NCBI RefSeq assembly: GCF_014652915.1
Contig: NZ_BMZS01000005.1
Span: 62,001 to 126,000, forward strand
Direction of reading: 5' to 3'
Source of the DNA: Thalassobaculum fulvum
Lineage (GTDB): Bacteria; Pseudomonadota; Alphaproteobacteria; Thalassobaculales; Thalassobaculaceae
Length of the DNA: 64,000 bases
This document shows positions 1 to 9,800 of this stretch, piece by piece (position 1 is the first letter of the stretch; every line of letters begins with the position of its first letter). The position numbers and the translations under genes are program-made. The notes beneath the pieces were generated by a model, which was not told where the DNA came from, searched no databases, and worked only from the letters and a program-made list of their open reading frames with translations.

Positions 1-692
1 GCTTCAAGAGCGAGGCGCACAAGCCGTTCTGGTCGGGCGCATTCCACCTGGGGTCGGTGGTCGCGACCCTGTGCCAGGGCATCGTGCTGGGCGCCTTCGT
101 CGAAGGCCATGCGACCGTCGACGGCGCCGGTTCCTGGGGCTGGCTGTCGCCGTTCCCGCTGTTCGTCGGCCTGGCGATGCTGGCCGGCTACGGCCTGCTG
201 GGGGCCACCTGGATCGTCAAGAAGACGACCGGCGGCCTGCAGGCCTGGGCGCGCGGCGTGGCCGAGCGGCTGGTGGCGGTGGTGGCGCTGGCCATGGCGA
301 TCGTCAGCCTGTGGATGCCGCTGGCGGCGCCCGAGGTGGCGGAGCGCTGGTTCGCCTGGCCGAACATCGTGGTGCTGGCGCCGATCCCGCTGGCCGCGGC
401 GGTGCTGTGCCTTGCGATCTTCGTGGGCCTGCGGCGCGGCGGCGAGGACCTGCCGTTCTACGGCAGCTTCGCGCTGTTCCTGACCGGCTATGCCGGCCTC
501 GCGGTCAGCCTGTTCCCGAACCTGGTGCCGGGCCGCTACGACATCTGGCAGGCGGCGGCCGGGCCGGCGTCGCTGTCGTTCGCGCTGGTCGGGGTCGTGG
601 TGATGATCCCGATCATCCTCGGCTACACCCTGTACAACTACCACGTCTTCCGCGGGAAGGTCCGGCCGGAGGACATGGAGGGGTATCACTGA
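1..692 (+). CDS. cydB: Cytochrome bd ubiquinol oxidase subunit II (C-terminal part)
   Basis: Partial gene entering from the left edge, read in the frame that starts at base 3 and ending in TGA at 690-692. The product is the C-terminal ~229 residues of CydB/CioB, the second integral-membrane subunit of the quinol-oxidising cytochrome bd oxidase, which helps carry electron transfer to O2 at low oxygen. Visible are the conserved SEAHKPFW segment before a transmembrane helix, at least five hydrophobic helices, and the family-typical end with a YTLYNYHVFRGKV segment just before the C-terminus. The upstream partner cydA is outside the window. No small CydX-like reading frame follows; instead an intergenic palindrome begins about 10 bases after the stop. 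Family assignment is firm; whether it is a CIO-type or a classical bd enzyme cannot be told from this part. Confidence 0.93.
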   Translation, partial: FKSEAHKPFWSGAFHLGSVVATLCQGIVLGAFVEGHATVDGAGSWGWLSPFPLFVGLAMLAGYGLLGATWIVKKTTGGLQAWARGVAERLVAVVALAMAIVSLWMPLAAPEVAERWFAWPNIVVLAPIPLAAAVLCLAIFVGLRRGGEDLPFYGSFALFLTGYAGLAVSLFPNLVPGRYDIWQAAAGPASLSFALVGVVVMIPIILGYTLYNYHVFRGKVRPEDMEGYH

Positions 693-702
693 GCCGCTCG
701 CC

Positions 703-807
703 CATGGGTCCCGGATCGCGCTGCGCTCGTCCGGGATGAGGACCGTGATGGTGGTCGCCCTCATCCCGGACGGGATCGTCGCAGGCGACACCGATCCGGG
801 ACCCACG
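703..807. repeat. Intergenic palindromic repeat, copy 1
   Basis: Imperfect long inverted repeat whose outer arms are GGGTCCCGGATCG and CGATCCGGGACCCA and whose inner arms are CCGGGATGAGG and CCTCATCCCGG. It fills the gap between the end of cydB and the convergent NIPSNAP gene. Four more copies of the same design are in the window (near 12.4, 43.1, 54.7 and 57.2 kb). It may act as a bidirectional transcription stop or RNA stabiliser; that is inference. Confidence 0.75.
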
Positions 808-817
808 CAGCCGCAGC

Positions 818-1453
818 TCACTGCATCGGCGAGTGGGTCCAGGGCACCAGCACGGTCGACTGCATCTCCTCGAGCATCTCCGGGCCGTTCTTCAGGAAGG
901 CGCGCCAGTCCGGGTCCTTCATGGTGGCGGCCCGGGCCTCGGCCCGGTGGTTCAGGCTGTCGTACGCCCACAGGTGCGAGACCTCGTTGGGCTGGCCGGC
1001 CTCGGTCAGCCAGATCGCCACGTTCTTGGAGTACTTCTCGCGCGCCGGCAGCACGTCGCGCAGCTTCTCCGACCATGCCCTGGCCATCCCGACCTTGCAG
1101 CGGTAGACGCGGTACTCGTAGACGTGGCCCGATCCCTCGGGCGGCGTCAGCGGCTTGACCGCGTGCATCAGCCGGATGTCCTGGCGCTTGATCAGCGGCA
1201 GCGCCACCGACAGGTACTTGTTGCGCCAGTCCGGGTTCTGCCCGAGGGCGGCACGCAGTTCCTGGCGGGCGTTCAGGTCGGCGTAGGACCACAGGTGCAT
1301 GACCTGGTTCAGCGGCCCGATCTCGGTCAGCCAGTAGCCCTCCAGCTTGCCGTAGTCGTCCTTGCGCACGTCCCGGCCGATCTCGGCCGACAGCCGGGCG
1401 AGTTCGGGCGCCATGCCGATCGGGGTGGTGTAGGTCCGGAATTCGTAGATCAT
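818..1453 (-). CDS. NIPSNAP family protein with two NIPSNAP domains
   Basis: A 211-residue protein made of two copies of the ~100-residue NIPSNAP (dimeric alpha/beta barrel) fold: one beginning MIYEFRTYTTPIG, the other VYEYRVYRCKVGMA near residue 112. Each half carries the W-L/HLWxYxxLNxR pattern typical of the family (HLWSYADLNAR and HLWAYDSLNHR). Bacterial NIPSNAP proteins are small cytoplasmic proteins of unclear biochemical role, often near catabolic genes. The start has a strong GGGAGG ribosome-binding site seven bases upstream. It is divergent from the lipocalin-like gene at 1527 across a 73-base promoter region and convergent with cydB. No catalytic function can be assigned. Confidence 0.88.
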   Translation of the reverse strand: MIYEFRTYTTPIGMAPELARLSAEIGRDVRKDDYGKLEGYWLTEIGPLNQVMHLWSYADLNARQELRAALGQNPDWRNKYLSVALPLIKRQDIRLMHAVKPLTPPEGSGHVYEYRVYRCKVGMARAWSEKLRDVLPAREKYSKNVAIWLTEAGQPNEVSHLWAYDSLNHRAEARAATMKDPDWRAFLKNGPEMLEEMQSTVLVPWTHSPMQ

Positions 1454-1526
1454 GCGAGTCCTCCCTGGGGGCGGGCCTGAAGCGGCCGTTCGCGCCGTTC
1501 ACCAATTTTCGAGAGGACGCTAGCAG

Positions 1527-1919
1527 ATGCGGGACATCGTCGGCACTTGGCGGTTGGTCACGACTGCCGCGCACGATCGTGACGGGAATCCGCTGCCGAA
1601 ACCCTACGGGCCGGCCCCGATCGGCACCGCCACCTTCACCGCCGGGGGCCGGATGATCGCGGCGCTGTGCGACGGCCGCCCGGAACTACCCGACGGCACG
1701 GCGCGCGAGTACGTGTCGTACATCGGCAGCTACGCCTACGACGGCGAGACCCTGACGACGAGGGTCGACGGCACCTCGGACGCGCCGCGCCTCGGCACCG
1801 ACCAGGTCCGCAAGGTCGCGTTCGACGGCGAGCTGATGGTGCTCCGCCCGCCGGAGGACAGCGTCGGCGGCGTGCCCCGCCAGCGGATTCTCACCTGGGA
1901 GCGGATCGGCGGCGCCTGA
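1527..1919 (+). CDS. Lipocalin-like domain protein
   Basis: A 130-residue protein that begins directly with the GTWRLV motif of the lipocalin-like domain family (PF13924 type) and continues with the alternating beta-strand pattern expected of a small beta barrel (GTATFTAGGRMIAAL, YIGSYAYDGETL). The last segment RQRILTWERI is also typical. There is no signal peptide, so it is probably cytoplasmic. Proteins of this family often sit in secondary-metabolite or catabolic clusters and may bind or isomerise small hydrophobic molecules, but the ligand is unknown. AGAGGA lies about nine bases upstream of the ATG. It ends 22 bases before the convergent TRAP permease gene. Confidence 0.82.
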   Translation: MRDIVGTWRLVTTAAHDRDGNPLPKPYGPAPIGTATFTAGGRMIAALCDGRPELPDGTAREYVSYIGSYAYDGETLTTRVDGTSDAPRLGTDQVRKVAFDGELMVLRPPEDSVGGVPRQRILTWERIGGA

Positions 1920-1941
1920 GCGGGCGCCGCCGGAGGGTTCC

Positions 1942-3792
1942 TCACGCCGTGTCGGTCGCCGCCCGGTTCTTCAGGACCAGGTTGAGGCCGGCCACCGTCA
2001 CCAGGATGGCGATGCCGAGGGCGTCGGTGTACAGGCCCGGCTTGATCAGCACGATCGCCGCCGCCAGCAGCGGCAGGCGCTGCCAGAGCGGCAGCGGCGC
2101 CAGCAGGTAGCCGGCGAGGCCAGCCGACAGGCAGACCACGCCGAGGATCGCCGTGGTGGCGGTCGTGGCGATCCACAGCGGTTCGCCGATCATCAGCAGC
2201 GACGGGCCGAACACGAACATGAACGGCACGATGTAGCCGGTGGCGCCGAGCTTCAGCGCGGTCAGGCCGGTCTCCCACAGCCCGGCGTTCGACAGGCCGT
2301 TGGCGGCGTACACCGCCAGGGCCACCGGCGGCGTGATGGCCGACAGGATCGCGAAGTAGAAGGTGAACATGTGCGCGGCCTCGAGCACGATGCCGAGCTT
2401 GACCAGCGCCGGCACCAGCAGGGCGACCTGCACGATGTAGGCGGGCGTGGTCGGCATGCCCATGCCGAGGATGATGCCGGCGACCATGGTCAGGACCAGG
2501 GCCAGCACCAGGTGGTTCTGCGAGGCGGCGAGCACCAGGCTGGTGAACTCGATGCCGAGGCCGGTCAGCGAGATCACGCCGATGACGATGCCGGCGCAGC
2601 CGCAGGCCAGCGCCACCGAGACGGTGTTGCGGGCGCCCGAGACCAGGCCCTCGACGATGTTGCGCGGGGTCAGGTAGTGCCGGGTCGACTTGCGCAGGCC
2701 GGCGGCCACCAGCACCGAGGCGATGCCGCACAGCGCCGAGAACGGCGCGCTGTAGCCGGCGACCAGGGCGCCGACGATGACCACCAGCGGCAGGAACAGG
2801 TGGCCCTGCTCCTTCAGCACGGTGCCGAGCCGCGGCAGGTCGGCCTTCGGCAGGCCCTTCATGCCGGTGCGCTTGGCTTCGAAGTGGACGGCCAGGAACA
2901 CCGCCAGGAAGTACATCACCGCCGGGATCAGCGCGTAGGCCGCGACCGTCAGGTAGCTGACGCCCAGGAACTCGGCCATCACGAAGGCGGCGGCCCCCAT
3001 GATCGGCGGCATGATCTGGCCGCCGGTCGACGCCACCGCCTCGACTGCGCCGGCGAAGGCCGGCCGGTAGCCGAGCCGCTTCATCAGCGGGATGGTGAAG
3101 GCGCCGGTGGTCATCACGTTGGCGACGGCGCTACCCGACACGGTGCCGAACAGGCCGCTGGTGATGCACGCCACCTTGGCCGGCCCGCCGGTGGTGTGGC
3201 CGGTCAGGGCCAGTGCGAAATCCATGAACAGCTTGCCGGTGCCGGTGCGCTCGACCATGGCGCCGAACAGGATGAACAGCATGACGTAGGTCGCCGACAC
3301 GCTGACCGGGATGCCGAAGATGCCCTCGGTGCCCAGGTACATCTGCTCCATGAGCTGGGCCAGGTCGGCGTTGGCGCCGAACACGGCGTAGGCCAGGAAC
3401 AGGGCGGCGGTCAGCGGCAGGGCGAGGCCGACCGAGCGGCGCGTCGCTTCCAGCAGCAGCAGGATCATCAGCGAGCCCAGCACCCAGTCCTCGGGCACCA
3501 GGTCGTCGACGTAGATCATGCGGTTGTCGATGTAGTCCTGCGCCCACAGCAGGTAGCCGGCGGCGACTACCGACAGGATGGCGAGGGCGAACTGAAACAC
3601 CCCGGGGTTGTCGGTCTCCCCGCCCTTGCCCGGGAAGATCAGATAGGCCAGCACCAGCGCGAACGCGACGTGGATGGCCCGGAAGCTGAGCGCGTCCGGT
3701 GCGCCGAACCAGGCGGTGTAGAGGTGGTACAGGGTCATCGCCAGGCCGACGGCCATGATCAGACCCGGTGCGAAACGCGTCCAGGGGCGCAT
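1942..3792 (-). CDS. TRAP transporter permease, fused 4TM/12TM (TAXI-associated)
   Basis: A ~616-residue integral membrane protein in which the small (DctQ-like, 4 TM) and large (DctM-like, 12 TM) TRAP subunits are one polypeptide, the arrangement usual for TAXI-type TRAP systems. The large-subunit part shows the conserved glycine-rich stretches SGSAVANVMTTGAFTIPLMK, GGQIMPPIMGAAAFVMAEF and GMGMPTTPAY. It would use an ion gradient to import a substrate presented by the periplasmic protein encoded just upstream. The start at 3792 was chosen over a start 22 codons earlier because GGAG lies seven bases before this ATG and the membrane domain begins at once. The gene follows its solute-binding gene (3872-4816) after an 79-base gap containing a strong hairpin. 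Substrate unknown; dicarboxylates or amino acids are common for the family. Confidence 0.95.
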   Translation of the reverse strand: MRPWTRFAPGLIMAVGLAMTLYHLYTAWFGAPDALSFRAIHVAFALVLAYLIFPGKGGETDNPGVFQFALAILSVVAAGYLLWAQDYIDNRMIYVDDLVPEDWVLGSLMILLLLEATRRSVGLALPLTAALFLAYAVFGANADLAQLMEQMYLGTEGIFGIPVSVSATYVMLFILFGAMVERTGTGKLFMDFALALTGHTTGGPAKVACITSGLFGTVSGSAVANVMTTGAFTIPLMKRLGYRPAFAGAVEAVASTGGQIMPPIMGAAAFVMAEFLGVSYLTVAAYALIPAVMYFLAVFLAVHFEAKRTGMKGLPKADLPRLGTVLKEQGHLFLPLVVIVGALVAGYSAPFSALCGIASVLVAAGLRKSTRHYLTPRNIVEGLVSGARNTVSVALACGCAGIVIGVISLTGLGIEFTSLVLAASQNHLVLALVLTMVAGIILGMGMPTTPAYIVQVALLVPALVKLGIVLEAAHMFTFYFAILSAITPPVALAVYAANGLSNAGLWETGLTALKLGATGYIVPFMFVFGPSLLMIGEPLWIATTATTAILGVVCLSAGLAGYLLAPLPLWQRLPLLAAAIVLIKPGLYTDALGIAILVTVAGLNLVLKNRAATDTA

Positions 3793-3825
3793 GCCAGCTC
3801 TCCGGGAAAAGGTGTCGGAATGCGC

Positions 3826-3855
3826 CGACGGGGGCGGCAGGAACCGCCCCCGTCG
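3826..3855 (-). promoter_or_regulatory. Intra-operon hairpin between TAXI binding protein and permease
   Basis: Perfect 12-bp inverted repeat (arms CGACGGGGGCGG and CCGCCCCCGTCG) with a six-base loop, in the gap between the solute-binding gene and the permease gene of the TAXI TRAP operon. No T-run follows on the minus strand. Hairpins here are known in other binding-protein transporters to stabilise the upstream mRNA or attenuate transcription so that binding protein exceeds permease; that role is inferred. Confidence 0.75.
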
Positions 3856-3871
3856 CACGCAACCGGTCGGA

Positions 3872-4816
3872 TCAGAGCGCGCCCTGTTCCTTGTAGAACT
3901 TCATCGCGCCCTTGTGCAGCGGCACGCCGGTCTCGACCGCCATCGACTTGGCGTCGGCCTTGCCGACCGCCTTGGCGATCGACGCCAGGTCCGGGACGTT
4001 GGCGACGATGTTCTTCAGCACGTCGTAGACCACCTGCTCGTCCAGGTCGCAGCGCGCGATGATGTGGGTCGAGTAGCCGATGGTCGGCACCGCCGCGTCC
4101 TGGCCCGGATAGCTGCCGGCCGGGATCACGATGCGCTGATAGCCCGGGTTGATCTCCTTCATCTTGGCGAGCCCGTCGTCCGGGATCGGCACGATGGTGA
4201 TCGGCCGGGCCGAGGCCAGGTCCATGATGGCGCCGGCCGGCACGGTGGTGCCGAGGGTGAACCAGTCGGCGTTGCCGTCCTTCAGCTGGTTCACGCTGTC
4301 GGTGTAGGAGCCGTAGCTGACCCGCGACATGTCGTCGTAGGACATGCCGTAGGCGGTCAGCAGGTGGGCGGTGATCGCCTCGCCGGTGTTGCCCTTCTTC
4401 TGGGTGGTCAGCGCCTTGCCCTTGGTGTCGGCCGGCGACGCGATGCCGGCGGAGGCGTTGGCGACCACCTGGAAGTACTGCGGATACAGGGTGCCGACGT
4501 TGCACACGTTGCCGGCCTTGCTGTCGAACGGCGGCTTGCCGTTGATGGCGTCGACCGTCGACACCGAGTTCGCGAACCCGAAGTCGGCCTTGCCGGCCTC
4601 CACCGCCTTGACGTTGGCGATACCGGCGCCCGGCAGGATCTGCACGCTGGTGCCGGCGACGTTCTTCTCGACGATGTTCTTGATCGCACCCCCGAGCGGG
4701 TACCAGGAGCCGCCCTGCGGGCCGGTCATGAGCTTGAGGTCGGCCGCCTGGGCGGAGACACCGAGGCCGATGGACATCAGCCCTGCGGCGACGACACGCG
4801 CCACTGTCTTTGACAT
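3872..4816 (-). CDS. TAXI family TRAP transporter solute-binding protein
   Basis: A ~314-residue periplasmic binding protein of the TAXI class. The start at 4816 gives a clean Sec signal peptide (MSKTVARVV... cleaved after the AQA near residue 24) and has a GGAGGAATCAAG leader; a start 42 codons upstream is open but would spoil the signal. The mature part begins with the family signature LKLMTGPQGGSWYPLGGAI and contains GAGIANVKAVEAGKADFGFANS, typical of TAXI proteins. Its role is to capture a substrate in the periplasm and deliver it to the fused permease encoded downstream (1942-3792). Upstream, 212 bases separate it from the divergent tamA gene, so its promoter must lie there. Confidence 0.95.
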   Translation of the reverse strand: MSKTVARVVAAGLMSIGLGVSAQAADLKLMTGPQGGSWYPLGGAIKNIVEKNVAGTSVQILPGAGIANVKAVEAGKADFGFANSVSTVDAINGKPPFDSKAGNVCNVGTLYPQYFQVVANASAGIASPADTKGKALTTQKKGNTGEAITAHLLTAYGMSYDDMSRVSYGSYTDSVNQLKDGNADWFTLGTTVPAGAIMDLASARPITIVPIPDDGLAKMKEINPGYQRIVIPAGSYPGQDAAVPTIGYSTHIIARCDLDEQVVYDVLKNIVANVPDLASIAKAVGKADAKSMAVETGVPLHKGAMKFYKEQGAL

Positions 4817-5028
4817 CTTGATTCCTCCATGGGAGGGCCCGACGTTCATGCGCCTGCCCGGTTGGTTGGACCGCGGATTATTCACAGCCATGCACGGACG
4901 GTCCAGACCGCATTGTTGGTTTGTCGTATGACCTGTCTGCATGCGATGGATGCGGGCGGGGTTCCGTGACTCCCGTGGGCGGCCGGCCCTATAGTCCGTT
5001 CCCCCCGCTGTCCGAGAGTCCCCGACCG

Positions 5029-6810
5029 ATGCGCCTTGCCGTTCTCCTCCTGATCGCGCTGCTCGCCCTCGGGCGGACCGCCGGCGCGCAGGAGCAGGCC
5101 GCGACGGGCTTCCCCTATACCGTCCGCTTCGACGGACTCGACGATACCCGCGAGCTTTCGGCGCTGGTGCGCGACAGCTCGGCGCTGGTCTCCAAGCTCG
5201 ACGATCCGCCGCCGTCGCGGGCCGGGTTGCGCCGGCGCGCCGCCGACGACCTGGCGAGGTTCGAGACCGCCGCCCGCTCGCTCGGCTACTATGACGCCGA
5301 GTTCCGCTCCGACGTGGAACCGGGCGATCCGCCGGTGCTGGTCGTCACCGCCGCGCCGGGACCCGTCTACGCCGTATCCGAGATCGAGATCCGTTCGGTC
5401 GACGACCGGTCGGCCGCCATCGGCGTCGAGCTGCCGCGCCGGCGGATCGGCCTGCAGCCCGGCGCCCCGGCCCGCGCCGCCGACGTGCTGTCGGCGGAGG
5501 CGGCGATCGTCCGGATCCTGCAGGAGCAGGCATATCCGCTCGCCGAGGCCGGCGAGCGGAGCGTGCTGATCGACCGCGACGCCAAGACCATGCGGGTCAC
5601 CTTCCGGATCGACGCCGGCCCGGCCGCCCGGTTCGGCCCGGTCGCCGTTTCGGGAGCGGACGAGGTCGACGCCGACTATGCCCTGCGCCGGCTGCCGTGG
5701 CGCTACGGCGAGACCGCCGACATCCGCAAGGTCGAGCGCGGCCGCCGGCTGCTGACCGCGACCGGCGTCTACGAGACGGTCGGCGTGCGGTTCGCCGACG
5801 CGGTCGGTCCCGACGGGCTGATCCCGGTCGAGGTGACCCTGACCCAGCGCAAGCCGCGCAGCATCGGCGCCGGCGTCAGCGCGTCGACCTCCGAGGGGGC
5901 GGGCGTCAGCGCCTTCTGGACCCACCGCAACCTGTTCGGCGGGGCCGAGCGGCTGGACGTGAACGGCCGGGTCAGCGAGGTCGAGACCAGCCTGACCAGC
6001 GAGCTGCGGCTGCCCGACATGATCTCGAACAACCAGGACTTCATCCTGGGCGGCGGCCTGATCGAGGAACGGACCGACGGCTACGACTCCCGGAAGGTCA
6101 CGGTCGGCGGGCGGTTCGAGCGGCGCATCAGCGACGTGCTGTCGGTCGACTTCGGCGCCACGCTGGAACGCAGCCGGATCGAGGAGGACTCGATCGAGAC
6201 CCAGTACACCCTGGTCGGCCTGCCGGTCGGCTTCACGGTCGACACCTCCGACGACCTGCTGAACCCGACCGAGGGCGGGCGTACCCGGGTCCGCTTCACG
6301 CCGTACCTTGAAACGCTCGGCTCCTCGATCAGCTTCTATTCGATGACCGCGCGGCATTCCCAGTACGTCGCCCTCGACTCGAACCGGGACGTGGTGCTGG
6401 CCGGTCGCGCTGCCGTCGGGTCGATCGTCGGCGCCTCGACCGGCAACCTGCCGGCCGACAAGCGCCTGTACTCCGGCGGCGGCGGCTCGGTCCGCGGCTA
6501 CGGGCTGCAGAAGATCGGTCCGCTCGACGCGGGGGGAGACCCGATCGGCGGAAGCGCGCTGCTCGAGGTCGGCGCCGAGCTGCGCTGGCGGGTGTTCGGC
6601 GACTTCGGGATCGTGCCGTTCATCGACGGCGGGCAGGTCTACGATACCGAGCGGCCCGACCTCGGTCAGGAACTGCAGTGGGCGGCCGGCCTCGGCCTGC
6701 GCTACTACACGCCGATCGGCCCGGTGCGAGCCGACTTCGCCGTCCCGCTCAACCCGCGGAAATCCGACGACCGGTACCAAGTCTACTTCAGCCTCGGCCA
6801 GGCGTTCTGA
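5029..6810 (+). CDS. tamA: TamA, outer-membrane translocation and assembly module (Omp85 family)
   Basis: A ~593-residue outer-membrane protein with an N-terminal signal peptide (MRLAVLLLIALLALGRTAGA, cut before QEQ), three POTRA-like repeats in roughly residues 25-260 (for example the segment VYAVSEIEIRSV and the segment RFGPVAVSGADEVD), and a C-terminal 16-strand beta barrel ending in the typical outer-membrane signature with terminal phenylalanine (VYFSLGQAF). The conserved barrel motif GGGGSVRGYG (the Omp85 VRGY/F element) is present near residue 480. The start at 5029 was chosen because it begins the signal peptide. It is followed after three bases by tamB, its inner-membrane-anchored partner, and the pair forms the TAM complex that helps insert proteins in, or move lipids to, the outer membrane. 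Confidence 0.95.
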   Translation: MRLAVLLLIALLALGRTAGAQEQAATGFPYTVRFDGLDDTRELSALVRDSSALVSKLDDPPPSRAGLRRRAADDLARFETAARSLGYYDAEFRSDVEPGDPPVLVVTAAPGPVYAVSEIEIRSVDDRSAAIGVELPRRRIGLQPGAPARAADVLSAEAAIVRILQEQAYPLAEAGERSVLIDRDAKTMRVTFRIDAGPAARFGPVAVSGADEVDADYALRRLPWRYGETADIRKVERGRRLLTATGVYETVGVRFADAVGPDGLIPVEVTLTQRKPRSIGAGVSASTSEGAGVSAFWTHRNLFGGAERLDVNGRVSEVETSLTSELRLPDMISNNQDFILGGGLIEERTDGYDSRKVTVGGRFERRISDVLSVDFGATLERSRIEEDSIETQYTLVGLPVGFTVDTSDDLLNPTEGGRTRVRFTPYLETLGSSISFYSMTARHSQYVALDSNRDVVLAGRAAVGSIVGASTGNLPADKRLYSGGGGSVRGYGLQKIGPLDAGGDPIGGSALLEVGAELRWRVFGDFGIVPFIDGGQVYDTERPDLGQELQWAAGLGLRYYTPIGPVRADFAVPLNPRKSDDRYQVYFSLGQAF

Positions 6811-6813
6811 GCG

Positions 6814-9800
6814 ATGCGGCGGCGGGTGCTCATCGCCGTCGCCCTGGTCGTCGGCCTGCCGTTCGCGGTCGCCGCGGCCGCGGTGGGGATCGCCAACACC
6901 GGTTGGGGCCGGGCCTGGGTCGCCTCGACGGTGGCGGCCGCGACGGCCGACGGACCGGTCCGGGTCCGGATCGACCGGATCGCCGGCGCCCTGCCGGTCC
7001 GGATCGACCTGCAGGGCGTGCGTCTCGCCGACCGATCCGGGGAGTTCGCGGCGCTCGACCGGGTCCGCCTGGCATGGTCGCCGCTGGCGCTGCTGGGCGG
7101 AACCGTCGCGGTCGACGCCGTCGAGGTCGACGGCGGCCGGGTGCTGCGGGTGCCGGAGACCGGGGAGCCCGCCACCCCGGAACCGGCGGCGGCGCCGAGC
7201 CTGAAGTTCCCGGCCCCGCCGGTCGCGATTCGTCTGTCTATGCTGCGGGTCGCCGGCCTCGCGCTCGACCGGGGGCTGGCCGGGCAGGCGGCCACCCTCG
7301 ACGCCGAGCTCCAGGCCTCCCTGACCGGGGTTTCGGCAATCGCCAGGGGCTGGATGACGGCGTCGGGCAACGGCGGGACCGGCCGGCTCGACCTGGATCT
7401 CGCGGTGGTTCCGGCCAGCGGCACGCTGCGCGCCGAGCTGCGCGCCTCGGAGCCGGAAGGCGGCCTGGTCGCCGGGCTGCTCGGCCTGCCGGACCGGCCG
7501 CCGCTGTCCCTGACGCTGACCGGCGACGGCACCCTGGCGGCCTGGAAGGGGCGTCTCGCCGGCGGTCTGGGCGCGGGGGCCGAGACCGACCTGGGCCTGA
7601 GCGTCTCGGCAGCGGCCGCCGGCACGCGGGTCGCCGTCGACGGGACGGCGGCCGTCCAGCGGCTGGTGCCCGACGTGGTCGGCCCGCTGCTCGGCCCGTC
7701 CGTCGAGCTTGGGCTGACGGCGCTGGTCGCATCCGACGGTGCGATGGAGGTGCAACGCCTCGCAGCCAGGGCGGCGGCCGGGAGCCTCGACGGCACGGCA
7801 CGCATCGATCCGGCCGGCCGGGTCGTCGCGGCCGGTGCCGCCGTGACGACGCCGGATCTGGGTCGGTTCTCCGGGCTCGCCGGGGTCGATCTCGCCGGCT
7901 CGGCGACGGCGACGCTGACCCTGCAGGAGGGCGGGCGCCGGGTGCTGGTCACCGTGACCGGCGATCCGGCCGCCGGCCCGCTCCGGTTGACCGGCCTGCG
8001 GGCCGAGCTGGCCGCCTCGGCCGACGCCGCGTTGCCCGACCTGCCGGCCGCGATCTCCTGGACGCTGGCCGCCGGGGTCGACACACCGGCGCTGCCGGAC
8101 GCCGATCTGGTCGCCCTGGTCGGTCCGCGCCTGACCCTGGAGGCGGCGGGAACCGCCGACACCCGGGGCGAGGCCGCCCGGGTCGACCGGTTGACCGTCA
8201 CCACCGACGCCGGCCGCCTGGAGACCCGGGCGATCCTGTCGGACGGCCGCAGGCTGGCGGCCGACGGCACCGTCGACATTGCCGATCTCGGACGGCTCTC
8301 CGGGCTGGCCGGCCGTCCGCTCGCCGGCTCGGCGACCCTCGGCTTCGACGGGAGCGTCCTGCTCGACCCCCTGGACCTGTCGGCCGTGCTCGACCTCGCG
8401 GCCGACGGGCTCGACCCCGGCGACCCGATGCTGGCTGCGCTGATCGGCTCCGGCCCGACCGCGACCGCCGGAGTCACCCTCGACGCCGCCGACCGGTTGT
8501 CGCTCCACGGCATCGCGCTGCAGGCGGCGGCCGTGCGCGCCGACGGCGACCTGGAACTCGACCTGTCGGCCGGCGCGCTCCATGGCCGCATCGACCTGAC
8601 GGCGCCCGATCTGGCGGCGGTCGGCCGGGCTCTCGACCTCGACCTGTCGGGCTCCGGCGTCGCGGCGGTCGCCCTCGGCGGAACGCTCGAGGCACCGGCC
8701 GCCTCGGCGTCGTGGCAGGTCTCGGCCCTGCGGGTGCAGGGAACCACCGTCGACCGGCTCGCCGGAACCGCCACGGCCGTCGGCCTGCCGGATGCTCCGT
8801 CCGGCCGCGTCGACCTGCGCGCAGCGCTCGGCGGCGAGACCGTGACCGCCGGGGCGCGCTACGCGCTGGCGGGCGACCGGCTGACGGTCGACGGGCTCGC
8901 CGTCGACGGGGCCGGCCTGCAGGCGCGCGGGGACCTCGCCGTCGCCTTGGGCGGGCCCGCGATCGACGGTGCGCTGACCGTCGCCGCCGCCGACCTCGGC
9001 CGGCTCGCCGCCGCCGGCGTGCCGCTGGCCGGCGGGGCGCTCGACGCGCGTGTGACCCTGGACGGCCGGAACGGCCAGTCGGCGCGGCTGGCGGGCACGG
9101 TGACCGGCCTGGCGCTCGAAGGCGGGACCGTCGAGGTCGCCCGGGTGGATCTGTCCGGCGCGGGGCGCGACCTGCTGAAGCGGCCGGTCGGCTCGTTGAC
9201 GCTGACGGCCCGCGGGGTCCGTCGTAACGGCGCGGCGCTGCTGGAGACCGCCGAACTTGCCGTGGACTCCGACGGTGCCGCCGCCCGGGCGGCGCTGACC
9301 GCGAAGGGTGGGGCCGGCAAGCCGTTCGACCTCTCCGCCACGGCGAGCGCCGCGCTGAGTGCGGCACCGATGCAGGCCAGCGTCGAGAGCTTCGAGGCGG
9401 GCTACCGCGACGTCCGGGTCTCCCTGGAGCGCCCCACCCGCATCGTCCTCGGCCGGCAACCGCGGTTCGACGACCTGGCGCTGGCGGTCGACGGCGGCCG
9501 GATCACCGGCAGCGGCCGGTTCGACCCGAGCGACCTCGACCTCGCCGTGGCGGCACGGGGCCTGCCGGCCGGTCTGGCCCGGCTCGCCGATCCGACCCTC
9601 AAGCTCAGCGGCGGCATCGACGCCGACCTGACGGTGCGCGGGCCGGTCGGCAACCCGGCGGTTCGGCTGACGATCGACGCCCCGGGGGTGCGTTCGGACG
9701 ATCCCGATCTGGCCGACCTGCCGCCGCTGCAGGCGTCGGCGGAGGTCACGGTCGAGAGCCGTACCTTGCGTGCGGCGCTGGATGCGACCGTCGGCGACGG

